Origin: Archilochus colubris | Taxonomy: Eukaryota > Chordata > Aves > Apodiformes > Trochilidae | DNA: 64,000 nt | Assembly: GCA_023079485.1 (NCBI GenBank) | Contig: CM041083.1 | Location: 142,490,052-142,554,051 of the forward strand | Direction: 5' to 3' | Shown here: positions 28,701 to 43,700 of the stretch, piece after piece | Position numbering within the stretch: the first letter of the stretch is position 1 | How the letters are laid out: the number at the start of each line of letters is the position of its first letter | Notes under the pieces: generated by a model | Seen by the model: the letters and a program-made list of their open reading frames with translations, nothing else | What the model was told of the DNA's origin: nothing | The model's database searches: none | Translations under genes and position numbers: made by a program

Positions 28701-31700
28701 AAGCAGCCCCATGAAAATGGCTAAATTGCCTTTTCATACTGTAGTGCCAGGGGGAGAGTGAATAAGGGCTGTTAGCACCAAGCAGACATCTGCATCTTCT
28801 CAGTCTGCTTTTCTTTTAGCAGAATGAAAGACTGATTCTTTTTTACATGCTGCACATGCATTGCAACTTTATACTTTATGTTCTTTGTTGAATTAAGATA
28901 TTAACAGACTCTGAGAGGCTGGCAACTCATGGTCTATGTATTTTCTAATGCATGCATTAGTTGCAAGTGTTCTACTATTAGAGGAACAATTAATAAATTC
29001 TCTTTCAACAAATTAAATCTCCTTTAACTGTTGGAAAAAACAATTTAAAGCCTATCACTGTATCATATAAGCTAATTAATTAATGTGTTCAGTAAAGAGC
29101 ATAGTTATTTTACAATTAATTTAGTTGTCATCCCAATACTTTTCTATTACTTGATACTTTAATTAAAAAGGAATCAGATATTATATTTGTACATACATAA
29201 AGCTCAATTTCCATTACAGAAAGACCAAGGACAAATGTTTTAATTTAATTTCCAGAATTAAAGAGAAAGTTTGACATTGTACACACAATACAGTCATCAT
29301 CATACAACTAAATCTAATTATTTATCTAACATATCTCCTGTTGGAGTTACACCTGATAGTTACCAGTTCTGTTTCTCCAGACTTCAAACAGGTTACCACT
29401 GCAGGATAATTTGAGAAAGGAAAGAAAATACCTGGTTGCTCAATCAATGCTTACTCAAAGATTCTAATCAAAACCACCAATGGGAACTGGGCTAAAGCTA
29501 GACTGGGAGCCAACATGGAGAGACATTACAGAATATCTAATTATGTCCTGCATTTTCTGAAGAAATCTGCATCAGAGGACATTACAATATTGTGGGAAAG
29601 GCTGGGGAAACAGATAAATCCAGACAAATTTAAACACAGATTAACACAGGCAATTTAAAAAGGAAATTCGGTAACAATGTTTTTCTTTTTGCAAGGAAAA
29701 GATCAGATATCCCTAAATTTCACTTGACTGTGTGGTTACCGTAAGAGTGCCATGCAGCAATCCACACCCCTAGAAATATATGTATACACAGACCTACATA
29801 CATCTGCAGAATCTGCCACAAAATGCAAACTTTCAATTATCTGGGTAACATCTTGCTGCTCTTCCCCATCTCCAACCCACAGAAAGACAAACAGCAGAAT
29901 TTCCTGCCCCTTTCTCAGCCTCCTGAAGGAGCTGTGTCAATGGTAAGTTTGCCATATCTGCAGGAGGTCAGTATAGAGAATGTCTCAAAATCTGACAGCA
30001 GAGAAGAGCCAGGAAAAGTAAAAGTGCAAAAATTAAGGGATAATTTTGATCGTTGACTCCAAGGGATGCTGTTGCCAAAGAAACAGAAGTGTTATCCCCT
30101 GTGGCTTCACAGTTAATTAGAAGGGCACTTTCCAATTTTCTGAGCTGCTGTTTCCACAAATGGAGGCAGTACTCCACTTATTCATAAACCAGTCTAATTT
30201 TTAATGCTCCCTTCACAACTGTACCTTTCACTATGTCTGTTTTCCTTACCTCTCAGACACCAGTTAATCACCTGCGTGTTTGTTTCAAGCAATCTGAAGA
30301 CACTGTGGTCAGATCCACTTAAAGCTGATAGCCTTAATTTCTTTTGATACTCACAATAACCAAAAGCATGGGAAGATACTGGGATAAACCTCTAACAGAC
30401 CTAATTTACATCTGCACTACAAATCCAAACATGTAACACTAAGTTTCGGATTACATTTAAGCAATCTCCCCCTCCCATTTTGGCCTCTCTCCCTTTTCTT
30501 TGTGTTTTTGGGTTGGTGGTTGTTTTAGCTTTTTAACTTCCATTCCAGCACTGTCCCAGAACATGATATCTACTTGCACTCAAGCACAGAACAAGATAAA
30601 GAAAAACAACACAGTTACTGTGACTGCAAGACAGGGGACATGAGAGAGAGAGAAAAAAAAAACCCAACCAGTTATAACTGCTGTGGGGCAGGGAGATAAA
30701 TCTACAATACTAACTGAAAACCTAACAATGCCTTCCATTCACTACAGAGGAGATTATACCTAAGCAAGCCATGTAGGCTGGTGTCACCAGCCAGCCTGTG
30801 TATTTTGTCCCCCTTCCCTTACCTGAGAAGTAAAACCATAAACCAACAGCTTCTATTTCCAGGTGAATGGAATACATTTTTTTTTTTTTTTTTGAAGCAA
30901 AAGACATCTGTTCAATCTCTTGCTGCAAATAAGATGATTATCAAATCCAAAGAACAGTACTGCCATAAAGATCGTTTTGATCAGGCCAGAGATCACTTCA
31001 TCGACCCCGACTTTGTTCATCCAGAGACTCATCAGCTGTATGAATCATGGCAGAACTCATCTTTGGCTCTAGATCACACATCTGGAAAGAGAACTTAAAG
31101 CACTAGACCACCTTCTATCTTCAAGAGACCAGAGAACAAAGCACTCTTGCCCTGTTTTACTGTCAGAAATCTGCCCTTTCACAACTGAAGATCCAGCAAC
31201 ATTTCTCTGCCTTGTTGGTTACGGCTGTTTCCCATCCATTAGAACAAAATGCACTTGAAGCTGATCAGTCAAAAAAAATACCCCACAAACAAACAAACAA
31301 AACCAAACAAACCAAAACAGAAACAAAACCAACCAAAAGCACCAAATGTGCTTTTGAAGCAGATTAGCCATAAGTTTCTTATTCAGTGTTAGTTAAGCCT
31401 CATTTCATATGATTCTTTTGTTTGGTAAGTGAAGCGAAGTCATAAAGGTAAAAGTAACCCCAACGCAATCTGTCTGACAGTGCCCAGGATCCAAGCAGGC
31501 AGAAAGGTGTTTCCTGGCCTGTGACAGATGGATCAGCCCACAGAAACAGCACAGTGACACTGCAACAAGAGCTCACTTGGACAAGCTCAGAGAGGACAAA
31601 GCTTTAACACCACAACTCGAGAGTTTCCAGGTTCAGGCAGGGTGTGAGGGTGGCACACAACTAAAACCAATCCATGTCCAAACAACTCCCTTCCCCAAGA

Positions 31701-34700
31701 CACACAAAAAGCCCATTACAGTATTAAGTCTTCTGGAAAAAAACACAACTCCAATGTTGAACAATATGAGGATTAAAAATAATAAAAAATTTTAAAAAGT
31801 GGTGCAGGCAGGAAGAAGAAAAGGATCAGAAAGTTTGTCACTTAAGTACCTGCCAGGATTTGTCAAAAGAAAACTTAAATGACAAACCAGCTTAAACAGG
31901 GTGTGGAATTAAAAAAAAAAAATCATTAAAAGCTCATGATCAAGAACAGGAATTTGTCAAACATAGGCTGGTGGCACTACAACTGGCAGGACATTGGCAT
32001 CCGGTCACTCTGACAAGTCAGGCTGGAAAAAACACCATGTTGGATGCTGCAGTATGAAGTGCCTGAATGATGGAATTAAGAGCTCTCTGCCAAAAAAAAA
32101 ATAAAAAAAAATATTCTATTCTCAGCTTGGAAGCTACTCTGAGTTTACAGAACAGGTTTACCGGCCAAAAAAAGCATGGCAAAATGACAAAAAACAAAAG
32201 GCAAGCATTCTTCTACATGATTTGAATTATGATGAATTATATTCAAAACGGGAGGAAGCTGGATGTTCAAGTCAATAAACTATGATGAAAATTAAACAAA
32301 CTACACCTTGGCATGACCAGCACATTTATGAAAAGAAAGTAACAAAAAATATTTGCAGCAACTGTTCAGTAACCCTGAGGCATTACTTCCTCTGCCCACC
32401 TACTAGCACTCATTATGTGCCTAATGTATTACACAGCAATATTTCACTTACTAGGAAGAAGAAAAAAAAGGGCACTGTAAGAATGTACTCCAATAGAGTT
32501 TACATCAAGGAAGGAATTCTAAATAAGCTTTCTGAGCTTTAAGTTACATCATGAAATCACATTAATCTACATATCAAGTTGAAACAATGCTTGCATTAAA
32601 TATTTGTTTAAAGGCATATGTTCTTCCATTCTTGTTTTTAAGAGCACCTTAATCAAAAGTTAAATGATAATGGTCTGTAGAAGCAACGTATTTCACTTCT
32701 CTAGCTTCTGATTCAGAGAAACAAATCATGGTAACAACAGAATGAGATAACAAAGTGAGGTGCCAAGAAAAGAAACAAGTATGTGGATATATGGTAATTA
32801 TCAGGGATTTAGACACTTAACTGATCAAGTCAGTGTTGCTAGAAAAAAACATCCTTCTTTCTCAAACACAGCACAGAAGTAATTTCAAGAATGTTTGCAG
32901 TCCACTGCTGAACCTGAACTACCTGAACTACACCATCCTCCTTTCCATTCTCCCCAGCCTAAGCTGTCTAGAGGCAGAAGAGAGGAAGAGAAGCCCCACA
33001 GGAGGATATTCGATCCAAAGTCAGCAACAGATCCAGACATACATCACTGCCTAGTGGAGATCAGCTTATACTTTGTCATGACTGTCTCCTCTTCACAGGG
33101 AGAGCTCAGAGAAAAAGAGAGGTCAAAACACGACACACTGAGCTGATCTAAAAATCACTAGAGCCAAAAGAGGGACCTCCTCCATCCAAGATGTTCATTC
33201 CTTCTCACAGCCAAGTACTCCCAAGCTGACTAAAACTCATCTAAGCCCTCAGCAGCAATTCAAATCACTAGCTGGGCAGAAAACAAGTAAATCTGGATTA
33301 GGAATTTACCTTCTTAGCTCATCATGTGGACAGATAAAAGCAAAACACAGGTAAGGAAAAGGACATAACTGAGGTTAGAAACATACTACACTTTCATTGG
33401 TTTCAACAAAATAAAAGTGTTAGGACAGTTGACATAGGATATGGTCGCCTTCATACTTGTACTCCAAACTGCTAAGGTACAAGCTGAAAAATACTCAACT
33501 ACCACTTCAACTTAACCTATGGAAGGAGGACAGGTGTCTTCATCCCCTTCTTTCTGTGCTTCATGCTTCTTAATGGTTTGGCACAGTCGTTGAGGCTAAA
33601 TTTTATTGATCTTGTTCTGTCTATTCCACATGTGTCTCCCAGCACATTTTGACAACCACCATTTGCTCAGGACAGGGATACAAGACAGAACTCTTCATGC
33701 AGTAACTTTTCCCCATTTTCCTCCACTATTACATCACAGCTAAAGTTCCCTTCATTTCTCCTCATACTCTTAAGACCTAAAATTCATGCCTCCAGAACAA
33801 AAACCACTTCCTCAAACACTTCCCCAAACTACATCAAAATTCCTACCTCTGCAATTGCATCCAAGGGACAAAACCTATATGCACAAGCAACCAATGCATT
33901 ACCCAAATATTTATTACTGCACTGCTGTATCCTTCTAGTGAGAAGCAAACAAACAGCATCATAAATAACACACACAACAAGCAAAATAATGAAAAAAATA
34001 TTTGCTTGTTCAAATTTTACTGTATCTGGTATGCATAGTACTTACTTGGTGCATTCTTCTAAAGACTGTACAAGCATTTGCTGGAAAGAACTTATTTCTT
34101 CCAGGTTTCCCATCAAGTATGAAGTATTTACTGAGTTTAACCTGGAGCAAGGTAAATAAAAAAGTGTTAAGGTTTGCAGCTATTGGCTAATTGTGCTAAT
34201 AAAAGCTACAATCTTAAAAGACAATGCTTACTGGTTCTTAGATCAAGGACCAGGCTCTGTCAGAGTCAGCAAGAAAACTGAATAAAAGCAAGCCCTGCAT
34301 CACAGTCCACACAAGAAAACACACAATAACATTCAAGTTTTTAGCACAAACCTTCCCAACACCCAAGATATCTTAAATTTAAAACACCAAACCAAACTCA
34401 CATACTTTTCACTGCCTTGTAATGGTCGCAGGTAGTTTGAAAGCATTGTTTGTAACTCCTTAGCATATTCATTTTCTGTTTCTAATATATTTTGTAGCAC
34501 CTATAATAAACAACAGTAATTGGTATTTTTTGGGATATTTCAAAATGCTCAAATCAATACACATTTTAAAACATTAAAATCTACTTAGCATTAGGAAAAT
34601 TTAAATAACAGCAAGAAAACATTACATACTATACATTTATGAAATCCACAGGAAAAATAAAAACGCCACATATACTTGATGAGCCATTCTTTAGTCATAC

Positions 34701-37700
34701 TGTAAAAAAAAAGTAAGCTAACAATAATTTCTCCGCACTTAAACCTTAATTGGAAAAACTGAGCTATACAGTGTGTTCTTCCAAAGCTAGGAGTAATTAT
34801 TCCTCCTATATACTTCAAAACAAAGATCTGAGGTTAGTAAAGTACATTAGAAGTTGCAAGAGAAACAAAAAACTAAACTGTTGGCTCAGTCTCAGTTACA
34901 ACACACAGCAGTTCATCTTGCCAGCAAAGGGATTGCTTACTTAGATGTGCTCTTCTATCTAGAAGGTCTGAATATTAGTCAAGTATCAAGTAATTGTGAA
35001 CTTTACTTAGCAATCTGATTACCATTTTTGTATTCTTTTCAAATGCAGCTGCCTAACCTTCAGCCAAGACTGTGACAGTATACACTACTATAAGAAAATT
35101 ACAACAGATTCTGACATAAAGCTACAAATTTATAAAAGTACTGCACACCAGTTTTTTGCATTAATATAAATCAAACAACTGGAATACCCCCAAAATGTGT
35201 ACAAGAAAGCATTTTAAGGGGCCACTTCCAGGGAATCTGCTTTAGAATATCCTCCAATGTATTCACACAAAGTTCTACTGTGCTTCTAACAGACAGATTG
35301 GTTTTTGCCTCCAAAAAGTTAATGATTTAGCAAGACAACCATGAAAACTAAATGTAACCCAGGGAACACAGCTGAGCTTTGAAAACATCTTGCTATTAAC
35401 TGGTCATAAGCCACACCACAAACTTTCTCATTTTGCTACATACCATCTTTGTCAAGCCTACAGTAATATCTCATTTCAGCATTTATAGTAAAGACCATAA
35501 TTGAGTGCATTATTCACTGTTGTAGTCACTAGTCTCTTAGGAAAGAAAAAAAGCCATTCATTCCTAAATGCAAACCTGATGAAATAACTTTAAATAGTTC
35601 AGTATGTCAATGAAGAATTCACTGTTCCTTTTCATTGGTGTCATTGATTCTGCTTATTCCTTCAATGCTTCTATTCATTTGGAGAGAGAGAGACCAGTTT
35701 TGAGTTCATTCTTTTGTTGGAAATCTGAATCCTGAACTGAAGATTAAAATGTCTCCATTCTCTGCTAAACATTATGACAGAAGAACATCACAGGGAAAGT
35801 TATAGCTACTAACAAGGAAACTACACCATAAAATACAAAATGGACACTTTTTTAAAAAGGGGGTTTTTTAGCACTTAGAAAAAAAAAAAAAAAAGAAGAA
35901 AAAACCCTCCATTGATCATAGCACTAGTTAAACTCCACATTCTCTTACACATATACAAAATAAAATCAGAGAATTATTAACATGGAAATAACAGCACTCA
36001 GGATCCAGGAGGTTTAAAACTAACAAACACGTTTTCCAATATGTTTTTTTGTACAAAAACCTCCAAGCCCAAAGTCACTGCACAGCCAGTAGCAGGGAAT
36101 AGAAAACTGAAAGCCAATGACAAAAACGCAGTGTCCTGCTGAAGAACTAAACAGCCTTACAAGAAGAAAAAAAAAAAATCTACACATTTGCTAGAGATCT
36201 TGAAAGGCCGCACCAAATTCTCAAAGTAGGTCCATTCTTTGTAATAAACTACTTGATAAGCTTGAAGTTAAACCGGTTTCATATTGTTCGCAATTCTTAT
36301 TTTCCTGTGTTGGTTTGGATTTTTATTTGAGGATTTTATCTGCAATACAGAGAATAAGGGACTGGAAGAATATGGCTTAAAGGAGGAAAAAAAAAAAAAG
36401 CAATTATAAACATGCTACAAAACATATACAGAGCACTAAGATGAACTTATGCTGCTATTCTAGGAGTTCACAGCGTTACAGAGTATTTTAGACAGATGCC
36501 GTTTTAAACACTTCCCAAAACACATTAAATCTACTTCCCCGTTTGTTTTTTTTACTACAAGTGCAGTTTGCTCTGCATACAACATTCTTTTACTTCAAAT
36601 CTCTTTTAAAAACAATAATCTTGCCAACATAGCTTTTAAAACATCAGTTCTGTGAACTCCTGCATCCTTCCAGCTTGACTTACCTACCCCACGGAGAAGC
36701 TGAGGATTAAAGGCTTGGAGTGTGCTTGGAAGTGCTAAGCAGTCAGCACTGACACTCGGTGTTTTTGCACCAGAGCACCCTCACACTCCTCACATCCACA
36801 TCTCTCCCACATGCTCTAATAATCACCTTTCTTCCCTTTCCCGCTTTCTGGGCGTTCTGGCTGCTGCAAGATCCCATAAGACCTCGAAGACCTTGTTTCC
36901 ACAACTCCACCACAACATTTGCACAGATGAGCAGCACTCAAGTGGCAGATCTTGCAATCCCTGACACGGATGAATAGCAGGCACAGACAACTGAGCTCAG
37001 ACAGCACAGGCTCTGTCAACTGCACAGCGTGGAAAATTCAAGCACAGTTAACGACTCGGTCACACAGAACCCCAGACATTCTCCCTAGAGGCAAAAACTA
37101 ACACCCAAAAATTGATTCTAGGTGACCTACATGAAGCAGATCACCTTCCGAATCAGAGGGAGAAGAGGCAGATTTCACAGCTATGCTTGGGCATGATCCT
37201 GTGAGAACGCTCCTCCTGTGAGAATGCTGTTCAGCCTGGAGAAGAGGAGGCTCAGAGGAGACCTCATCACTCTCTACAATTCCCTTAAAGGAGGTTGGAG
37301 CCAGGTGGGGGTCGGTCTCTTTTCCCAGGCAACTCTCAGCAAAACAAGAGGACACGGTCTTAAGTTGTGCCAGGGGAGGTTTAGGTTGTACATTAGAAAG
37401 AACTTCTTTACAGAGAGGGTGATCAGACACTGGAATGGGCTGCCCAGGGAAGTAGTGGATTCTCCATCCCTGGAGATATTTAAAAAGAGACTGAATGTGG
37501 CACTCAGTGCCATGGTCTGGTAACTGCAGCAGTAGTGGTTCAAGGGTTGGACTTGATGATCTCAGAGGTCCCTTCCAACCCAGCCAATTCTATGATTCTA
37601 TGATTCCTGTTTTATGGGAGTTGTTGGTACTCAACTGAAATACTACATACTCCAGCAAAATGGTGATCAACATCTAATTTTCCACAAGACTAAGAGATGA

Positions 37701-40700
37701 ACCCCTTGTAACACTTGAAGGAGGGCAATATAAAGCATCACACAAGTATGCCATATCTCAAAAACTTTCATGAACTTCAGTAAACACAAAGTCTTGACCC
37801 AACTTCAGAAATACGGCCTCAAAAGGAGTCCTTATTTTCCACCACTTCTCAAACACTTAAATGAAAAAAATGGAGAAAGCTGCCCATTTCTTTGCCTGCT
37901 TTTAGAACGTAATCTCAAGGCAATTTCCTGTAAGCAGAGATAAGCATTTTATTTTGTACACAAAGTTATAAATTCTCAAGAGATTACCAAGTAAAAATAA
38001 AACCCTGTAATGCACACTCTGTTTCCAAGGAATAACCTGCACTAATACACCCACATCTTCAGCAACAGGCTACTAAATTACTTCTATACAAAAAATGCTT
38101 CATGCTTGATCACATGTCTGGTTCATATTACACACTGCTGTAGATTTGTACCATTTTATGGAGGACAAGACCTTGTAGCACTACCCATTCTCTACTAACC
38201 TGCACTCCCAAGCCAGGCAAAATGTAAAGAAAACCCAAATGTACTCTGTCTTTTCAGTGACAACTAGTGCAAGGTGCAGCTAATAAAGAATACTGAGACT
38301 AAAAGGTATGTGATTTGTCTTATGACCTTCAGATGTAGCCCTGTGAATCCATTAAAATAAAAAGCACATTCATAAGGGGGTGATGAACAGAGGGAAGTGG
38401 TGAAAGCCATCTTCTCTTTACATTAAGCACCTTTCCCTTAGCTTGTCCCAACCTTTCTAGCAGAAAGAGAGATTATCATAGCATCTTCTACCACTTTCTG
38501 AATTACCTCTGAACTACCCTTCAATTTAGTCCTCAGAACAACAAAGACCCCCAAAAGTACAGCCTGCACCTGCACAAATACTGCCCTAAGAAAAACTGCA
38601 ATTAACAATCATGAAGTTTACAGAATCTTGGCCCTTACCTGTAGGGTAGAAGACAGCCACAACATAAAAATTGCAAGCAGCCCTAGAGTACCAGCCTCAA
38701 ACCACGACTGGCTGTTAAGAGAGCCAATAACACAGATAGTAATCTCTTTATTTTGGACTACATTTTTTTAGCTACCAGTTGTCAAAGGTTTCTACCTTAG
38801 TATATGCTCAATTTTGTTACCAGTGCAGACTGACAGTAAGACTTCTGGCACAGGGAAGTCCCATACCTGCAGCTTACTTATAAAAACAGAAAACAGAACT
38901 CAACTCAGTTAAACTGCTGTCACTTCAGCGAGTTCGTTGTTTGTCTTATCTACATGTAAAAATAATTACATATTTAATACTTAATAAAAATCAATTTTAT
39001 AGTTATACTGCCATAGGAAGCACTTAGTATTTTTTTCAAGAAACAAAGTGCATTCTACAGCACATCCTCTCATTCTTTTTATTTAAAGAATAAAATGGTG
39101 AGCTTAAAAAAAAAAAAAAGTGAAGGTATTTGCCACATTGTGGAAAAACATGAAAACAATGACCCCGTTCACCAGAAACATATTTAAGAACAACACTAGG
39201 GCCAGTTCTCTAATTCACTGTATATATTGCTATGAACTGGTCATTTCCCCCCACCCCATTATATCCTCCACAGTTAATAAATAGTTATAAGTCCTACTTT
39301 AAAAGTCAGCTACAGCTGTTTGTCAAAATATATAGTAGCTTTAGTCTCCATGATTATGATCATAGTTTATCCGAGGAACAATTATAAAAAGCACACAATC
39401 CAAAGGTGGTATTTCAGAATTGTATGGCCTTTTATATCTTAGCCACCTTAACTATGGTTTTACAAACATTCAAACATTTACTTCCTACTATTTTGCCTGA
39501 TGTACACTATCAGTCCTCAGAGTGGCCTATATTACTCTTACAAATTAAATTATGCAACTACAAGATTCAACACATTTTGTACACAATCAAGCTGAGTTTT
39601 AGTTAAGCTGAAATTAAACAGCTGCAACTCTTACTATTTATCATACTAAAATCAATCAGGGAAATAACAATATAAGAATATATATGAGGAATGTATTTAA
39701 CACTGCCTTTAAAAAAGCAAAAACATTCCAACAAAACCAAAACCAACTCAAATCTTAAGGTTTTCAAGAGAACAGAATTTTTTTAGATTAAAAATTAAAC
39801 GTAGTATTTAAACTTAAGTAAGGGCAGTCTTCTGCCTAATGAAGGAACTAAACTTCTCTTTGCTGCATTCACTCCAGTTGTACCCAAAAATCTTGGTTTT
39901 GCCATGAAAGCAACAACATAGAAGACAATCATTGCTACATACAACAGCAACTTGGAAAAAAATTACTCGGAGAGATAAAGTGAAAAACAAAAATAGCTAT
40001 CCAACATTTTGTTGCTGGATGTGCCACAGGAAGATCCTTCCTTCCAGAAGTGCCTGCACAGGTACTTTGCACTGTGCCTGGCTGCTGTGGGATATAACAC
40101 CCAAACAATTGCTGTCCTCCCTTCCCATGGGATAAGGATTGCCCACAGAGGCATTGGGCAAGCTAGGGGAGGAACAGGAGGAGGTTGCCCTGTTGTTTGT
40201 AATTAGTGGATTATATGCAAAGCTGCTCTGTTCTCCCATGTGACTGGTGTTATTCATGCCAGAAAAGACAAAAGCATAAAATGATGCTTTATGATCCCTG
40301 CTAAAACCTGACAATGAAAATGAAAAACATCTATTTCAAAGAATAAGGAAAGAAACCTTACATTTTTAATTTATACCAGCAGGGAGCAGTGGTTAACAAA
40401 CAGTACGAGGCTTTTTGCTTCCCTATTTATATCTATTGTTAGTAAATAAAGAATCCTCAAAATGGTTACAACACCACCTTTAAATACAGACCTGGATATG
40501 TTTCTTACACACATTTACTAAAGAAGTATGAGTATTTAGGTTAAGAATTCCTTGGGGCGTGTTAAAGGCTGATTCTGTCTATACTGCTTTACTGTGAAAG
40601 CGATCTAGCACTGTAAAGGAGAGGTTCCCAAAGTTGATTTATAAGCATGAACACAAAGGAGACAAATTCATTCCACACATGTTCAAGAAAAAAACCCAAA

Positions 40701-43700
40701 ATATTCTTAATCACTTTAAAACAGCAAAATTTCATTACTTCATATATATTGGGAAAGACTATAGACTGTATATTTGAGGGGTGGGGAAAAAAGGGAAATT
40801 AACAACTAGAAAAGCAAATAAAAGGAGCATAATATATTACAGACATGCCTATTACTCATTCACTTTAGACTATAATTTTGCATCATGCTGAAGAATCAGT
40901 ATGTGTGATACTCTATTAAACTAATAATGATCATGTTTAGATGAGAATTCACAAAAACCTCTATCTAGTTTTGGCACTACGGCTCTGACAAGACTGCCAA
41001 ATTTTCTGTGCAGATAAGAGTGTTTAGTTAAATGACTTTCTACTGTATACAACAGCTCACATAGAGGAAAAAGGATCACTCACCACATTGTAATAGCTTT
41101 TGTTAATTGCAGACGTATCAAAGCCTTTAGGTGGACTCTTCAATGTACCTGATTTGGGGGAGACCGGTTTTTCTGAAATGCAAGGTATTTTTGTGTCAAT
41201 TGGGTGCTATTTCACAGCTCAACACTAGAGGTCAAACAAACTGCTTTAAAATATTTATCATAAGAAAGTGAAAATTGTACTTCACTGAGAAATTTACATA
41301 GTTGTACTTGAAAATATGGTTAAAGCATCAAAAAGGTTCCTATGTTCACAATGAATCAACCTCTAGCCTCAATGAAGGTAAGCAGAAAAAATTCCATTCA
41401 TATTCCCAGAAACAGAAATCAGTCAATAAAAATAGCTTTTCAGAAATTAAGAACAACTCAGACTGCAACTAAAAAAAACAAAACACAGCAATCCAAAACC
41501 ACACAACAAGGTATTTCCAAGCAGTACACACAGAACCAACTGAGAATGTTTGTGAGACTGTATTGATCAGGACATTGTGTTTTCATTTGTGTTTCTTTTT
41601 TAATAAGGACTTTCTAATATGCAAATTTCAAAAAAGCATTTCAGTAATTTGTAGCCAAACAATAAAATGGCAAATTGTTAGGAACCAAAAAAAAAAAAAA
41701 AAGCATAATGAAACTTTGAAAGCTTTACCTTTTTGTTAAAAGCAAGCTTCTGTTTCAAACGCATTTTCATAAACACACATGAATAATTTAACTCTCATTT
41801 ACCTGATACCTCAGGCCACTGGGAATAAATTATGCAAGTCTCAGATAGAGACCTGCCATTCCAATAGAAGCCCAGCCAGGCAACCTAAGGGCCAAGGTAT
41901 GGAAAATTCCCATGGACATTTTTGCTGACCAGGGAAACACCAGGGAACAGCAGGTGTGGTACCTGCCTCTCCTGGACTGTCTCCTGGCTCTTTTAGTTCT
42001 TCTTCAGGCTGCCTGGTTGCAGCCAAATGGACACAGTGATCTCAGATGAGCTGAGTACAGGTACAGGACCCCCACCAGTGCCAGGAGCACCAGGCAGGGC
42101 AGCTGGACCTCAGACTTCAGCCCCTGAGGAGCAGCTTAGACCCCAAGAGTACCCATGTGGTATCCGAGGGGATTTTCTCTGTATTGCACTGGAACTCTTC
42201 TCAAAGAAGCTATTCTAAAAATAAAATACAGTCTTAAAACTGCCAAACATGGGCAAAGCATTTCTCCTTACAATGTTTAGAGATGACAGTAATATCCTTT
42301 TGGTTAATATCCCCCACTCACCCACCCCCCCCTTTCCAAGTGAGGCAGCAGCACAAAACCCATCAGCCCCAGCAGTTATCCAGCTGGGAACACCACTGCT
42401 CTCAGCCAGGAGCCCTGCAGTACCCTTGTGCTCTGCCATACAGCCAAGTAATTCCAAATGACAGGATGCCTCCTACCCCCTTAAAACAAAGCCATAAACC
42501 CAAGCAGATTTGTCATTCAGCACTGAATGTGAAAGAAGCACCTGAAGACATGCTGTATGCTACTCATTTAAACATTTATATATAATGCATTTATGCACCA
42601 ATTACAACTTGTTTCTTTGTACTGAATTATGAAAATTATGTAATTTACACAAACTTGGTAATTTGTTTCCATTCTGTGGAAGCTCTTGACTTACTCTTCT
42701 ATGTGTAGTGACTTTCAGGTTCATTAAATACCTAAAGGCTTATTAATCATGTGCCAAAAACATGAAAGGAGAAACCAGAGTTATCTAATGAAACATGTAA
42801 ATACATCTAATAATTTTATCATAATACTGATAATATCTGACCCTTGTTACTCTGGAGAAAGAAGGTCACAGAAATCTGGTTCTTCTTCCAGATACTTTGT
42901 TATCTTAAATGGTGTGAAAATACATGTCCTTGCCCTAACTTCTAGTAAGCTGCTGAAGGAAGTGAGAGATTTTTTGCTGAAATGTAGAGTCCTTTATATT
43001 ACTGGCTGTTCAGCTGACTCAGTTATCCATCAGAAAGACGCAATCAAATTCAGATTTTAAAAAAGGACAAAAAGAAGAATCACACACTCAAGTAATTTTC
43101 CCATACTCAACATTCAGCTTGTAAAATGCAGAGGCCATTTCTATTGTAGAAACACAGAATTAGACACAGCAAATCAGTCCAGCTGTCTGTCACGTCTGGT
43201 ATTCTGCCTCCAAGCACTGTCTTGCTTCATAAAGAGGAATAAGAAACAGTCTTGTTGCAATTAGCTTATTGCACAATCCATTACACAGAACAAAATCGTC
43301 ACACATAAGAAATCACTTCCTTAACATAAGCAAAGGTGTTATTTATTATCCTTCATGATAGAACGTGAGAGTACTTTTACAAACAAATAGCATAATTCAT
43401 TGAACATTGCAAGCAGGTGTCATCCCCATGCAGTGTATTGGGAATATATAAAAGTTCATTGGTCTATGAAGTCCATAGGTTTTGAAAACATTAGCAAAAG
43501 CCTCACATCTTGCCCACTCCAATAAACTGTTTCTCAAAGTACTGGAAGAGAACAACCTGAGCCAGACATCAAGTTTTCCCACATGGAAAATTCTTCCCTT
43601 CTCCCTGCTTTTCTCCCAGTCCAAATACAAGTCTGTTACAATAAGACTGAAAGTAAAAAACAACAACATGCATCTGGCTCAAGTACTGGAAGAGACCCTA

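Larger units (their letters stand above)
26145..34045 (-). other. ARHGEF7: ARHGEF7 intron, 7.9 kb, containing a CR1 fragment
   Basis: Holds the antisense CR1 fragment at 27419-27975, a 19-base T run at about 30876 and an A/C-rich tract at about 31280-31345. A 50-codon coding-like stretch at about 30930-31098 is discussed under findings. No ARHGEF7 exon is missing here. Confidence 0.75.

Noticed and set aside
41841..42218. Divergent pair of roughly 60-codon frames
   Set aside because: Not accepted as genes because no family or splice signals were seen. The region is kept only as an unexplained GC-rich island.
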